This document shows, piece after piece, positions 6,096 through 6,914 of a DNA stretch of 6,914 nt. Within the stretch, counting starts at the first letter, position 1. Every line of letters starts with the position of its first letter. Source of the stretch: Pseudopedobacter sp. Its GTDB lineage: Bacteria; Bacteroidota; Bacteroidia; Sphingobacteriales; Sphingobacteriaceae. The notes under the pieces were generated by a model. It saw only the letters and a program-made list of their open reading frames with translations, did no database searches and had not been told where the DNA came from. The position numbers and the translations under genes are program-made. The stretch spans positions 1 through 6,914 of the forward strand of contig JACMNZ010000077.1 of NCBI GenBank assembly GCA_014378285.1, in the 5' to 3' direction.

Positions 6096-6522
6096 ATTTA
6101 TAACTAAAGAGCAGGTTTTACCTTTGCGCAATGAGATTCTGCGAGAAGGAAAGTTAAAACCAGAAGAATGTATTTTCTTAAATGATGCTGCTGCAGATAC
6201 TTTTCATTTAGGATATTTTGAAGGTGATGAATTGGTTTGTGTGGCGTCTTTTCACAAACAACTACACGAGAAATTTGAGGGTGAAGCTTACCAATTAAGA
6301 GGAATGGCAACTGCTGCAAATTATCAAGGAAAAGGAATTGGAAATAGACTGGTTAACTTTGCAATCGTATATCTTCGAGGAAAAAAAATCAATTATTTAT
6401 GGTGCAATGCAAGGGAAAAAGCTTTTAAGTTTTATCAAAGTTTAGGCTTTGAGCTTGTGGGCGATTTTTTTGATATTCCCGGAATTGGGAATCATAAAGT
6501 GATGTATTTGAAGATACAGTGA
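6088..6522 (+). CDS. GNAT-family N-acetyltransferase
   Basis: A 144-residue single-domain protein of the GNAT superfamily, which transfers an acetyl group from acetyl-CoA to an amine. The central strand and acetyl-CoA loop read LRGMATAANYQGKGIGNRLV (70-89), a clear motif A with the Q80-GKGIG pyrophosphate-binding turn. The later segment NAREKAFKFYQSLGF (107-121), followed by a strand and a C-terminal HKVMYLKI strand (136-143), completes motif B and the fold. The substrate cannot be inferred. The start ATG lies inside the last codons of the GAPDH gene in another frame (8-bp overlap), so translational coupling and one mRNA are likely. Whether the two proteins share a function is unknown. It ends only 8 bp from the stop of the convergent HigA-like ORF. 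Confidence 0.9.
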   Translation: MIKFITKEQVLPLRNEILREGKLKPEECIFLNDAAADTFHLGYFEGDELVCVASFHKQLHEKFEGEAYQLRGMATAANYQGKGIGNRLVNFAIVYLRGKKINYLWCNAREKAFKFYQSLGFELVGDFFDIPGIGNHKVMYLKIQ

Positions 6523-6530
6523 ATCTGCAT

Positions 6531-6737
6531 CTACCTTTTTTGTTTTTCTATGAGAAAATGTTTTTTCTCATATTCCTCAATCATTTCAGCCAGAACATCT
6601 GCTTCGTCACTTTCTTTTGACCCGGATTTAGCATTAAATATGGTATTTAATTTTTTTAGTTTTGATTGATAATCTAACTCTGATTTTATTGATATTCCTG
6701 ACATCGTTATTATTTTATAATCTAATTTATAATACAT
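6531..6737 (-). pseudogene. HigA-antitoxin-like N-terminal fragment, lacking the HTH domain
   Basis: The ORF of 68 residues from the ATG at 6737 (57 from an internal ATG at 6704) contains SIKSELDYQSKLKKLNTIFN, then SGSKESDEADVLAEMIEEYEKKHFLIE. This follows the N-terminal helical region of HigA/XRE-type antitoxins, recalled as PIKTExDYxxAL..L..IFDAxPGTPEGDExxxLxxLIxxYExKHxPI. In HigA this is followed by a DPIEAIKFRME segment and a helix-turn-helix DNA-binding domain. Here the frame stops at once with KQKR and TAG, and neither other minus-strand frame continues the family, so this is a real end and not a simple frameshift. The ATG at 6737 overlaps the TGA of the upstream oxidoreductase gene (TGATG), although the internal ATG at 6704 better fits the usual HigA start. 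No toxin gene adjoins. It may be a decayed antitoxin or a small protein still translated by coupling. Confidence 0.6.
6549..6572. repeat. Perfect 10-bp inverted repeat in the HigA-like tail, possible weak bidirectional terminator
   Basis: TATGAGAAAA (6549-6558) and TTTTCTCATA (6563-6572) pair perfectly around a 4-nt loop. The stem is AT-rich and lies 26 bp after the acetyltransferase stop. It is inside the coding sequence for the YEKKHFLI segment of the HigA-like ORF. A T-rich stretch (6533-6547) precedes it on the plus strand, but no T run follows, so a terminator role for the GAPDH-acetyltransferase mRNA is only possible. Confidence 0.35.
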
Positions 6738-6914
6738 CACTCATTTACCAAAACAATTTTACCAATATGTTCACTGCTTTCCATTAATTCATGTGCTTTT
6801 GAAGCTTGGGATAACGGGAAAGTTTTGTCAATTACCGTTTTAAATTTTCCTTGTTTTATTAACGGTAAAACATGTTCTTCAATTTCTTTGGCTAAAGCCG
6901 ATTTGAATTCAATA
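6737..6914 (-). CDS. PIG3-like NAD(P)H:quinone oxidoreductase, C-terminal end (start beyond right edge)
   Basis: Reading leftward from the right edge gives 58 in-frame residues ending at a TGA (6739-6737). The run EEHVLPLIKQGKFKTVIDKT (12-31), then FPLSQASKAHELMESSEHIG (32-51) and KIVL, is the conserved end of medium-chain, zinc-independent quinone oxidoreductases of the PIG3/QOR type. These are cytoplasmic enzymes that reduce quinones with NADPH. The usual length is about 325 residues, so about one sixth is seen and the cofactor-binding Rossmann fold is outside. The closest family members by recall are bacterial proteins annotated as NAD(P)H-quinone oxidoreductase; crotonyl-CoA-reductase-like relatives cannot be excluded from this piece. 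The stop codon overlaps the first ATG of the HigA-like ORF by one base. Confidence 0.88.
   Translation of the reverse strand, partial: IEFKSALAKEIEEHVLPLIKQGKFKTVIDKTFPLSQASKAHELMESSEHIGKIVLVNE

Noticed and set aside
6104..6319. 71-codon minus-strand reading frame
   Set aside because: It is antisense to the acetyltransferase gene and has no recognisable domain.
6531..6737. A complete toxin-antitoxin module
   Set aside because: No HigB-like or other toxin gene adjoins; the neighbours are an acetyltransferase and a quinone oxidoreductase. The acetyltransferase lacks features that would mark it as a TacT-type toxin, and it is on the opposite strand, paired with GAPDH.

Overview
The window looks like chromosomal DNA of a Bacteroidota bacterium, most probably from the Sphingobacteriales (a Pedobacter-like organism). 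The evidence is low GC content, the absence of Shine-Dalgarno sequences, TAnnTTTG-type (-7) promoter boxes close to start codons, and a set of proteins whose closest recognisable forms are Bacteroidota ones (DUF6134, a DUF2157 membrane protein, a GLEAP-like CLC protein with CBS domains, and a GAPDH of the SNASCTTNN type). The genus is inferred by recall of families, not by a search.

Layout from left to right. Positions 1-237 (-) hold the N-terminal part of the SurE 5'/3'-nucleotidase, which runs off the left edge. It is divergent, across only 26 bp, from a CLC-type chloride channel/transporter with C-terminal CBS domains (264-2054, +). A hairpin terminator follows at 2071-2101, then a short CTAAAC tandem repeat, then a small secreted DUF6134-like protein (2282-2875, +) and a LysE/RhtB-type exporter (2948-3562, +). 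The 353-bp gap at 3563-3915 contains an imperfect tandem array of a dispersed-type intergenic repeat. It lies between the convergent exporter gene and a multi-spanning DUF2157 membrane protein (3916-4968, -). Divergent from the latter is a GAPDH gene (5082-6095, +), whose end overlaps a GNAT acetyltransferase gene (6088-6522, +). Converging on these from the right are a small ORF resembling only the N-terminal half of a HigA antitoxin (6531-6737, -) and the C-terminal end of a PIG3-like NADPH:quinone oxidoreductase (6737-6914, -), which runs off the right edge.

Most of the window is ordinary housekeeping and transport content, and I do not see a new multigene system. The points most worth a second look are: the HigA-like fragment without DNA-binding domain or toxin, linked to the oxidoreductase by a TGATG junction; the intergenic repeat array; the CLC protein, which keeps the gating glutamate but has valine at the internal proton-glutamate position; and the recurring TTTG box only 3-6 nt before start codons, which suggests leaderless or nearly leaderless mRNAs.
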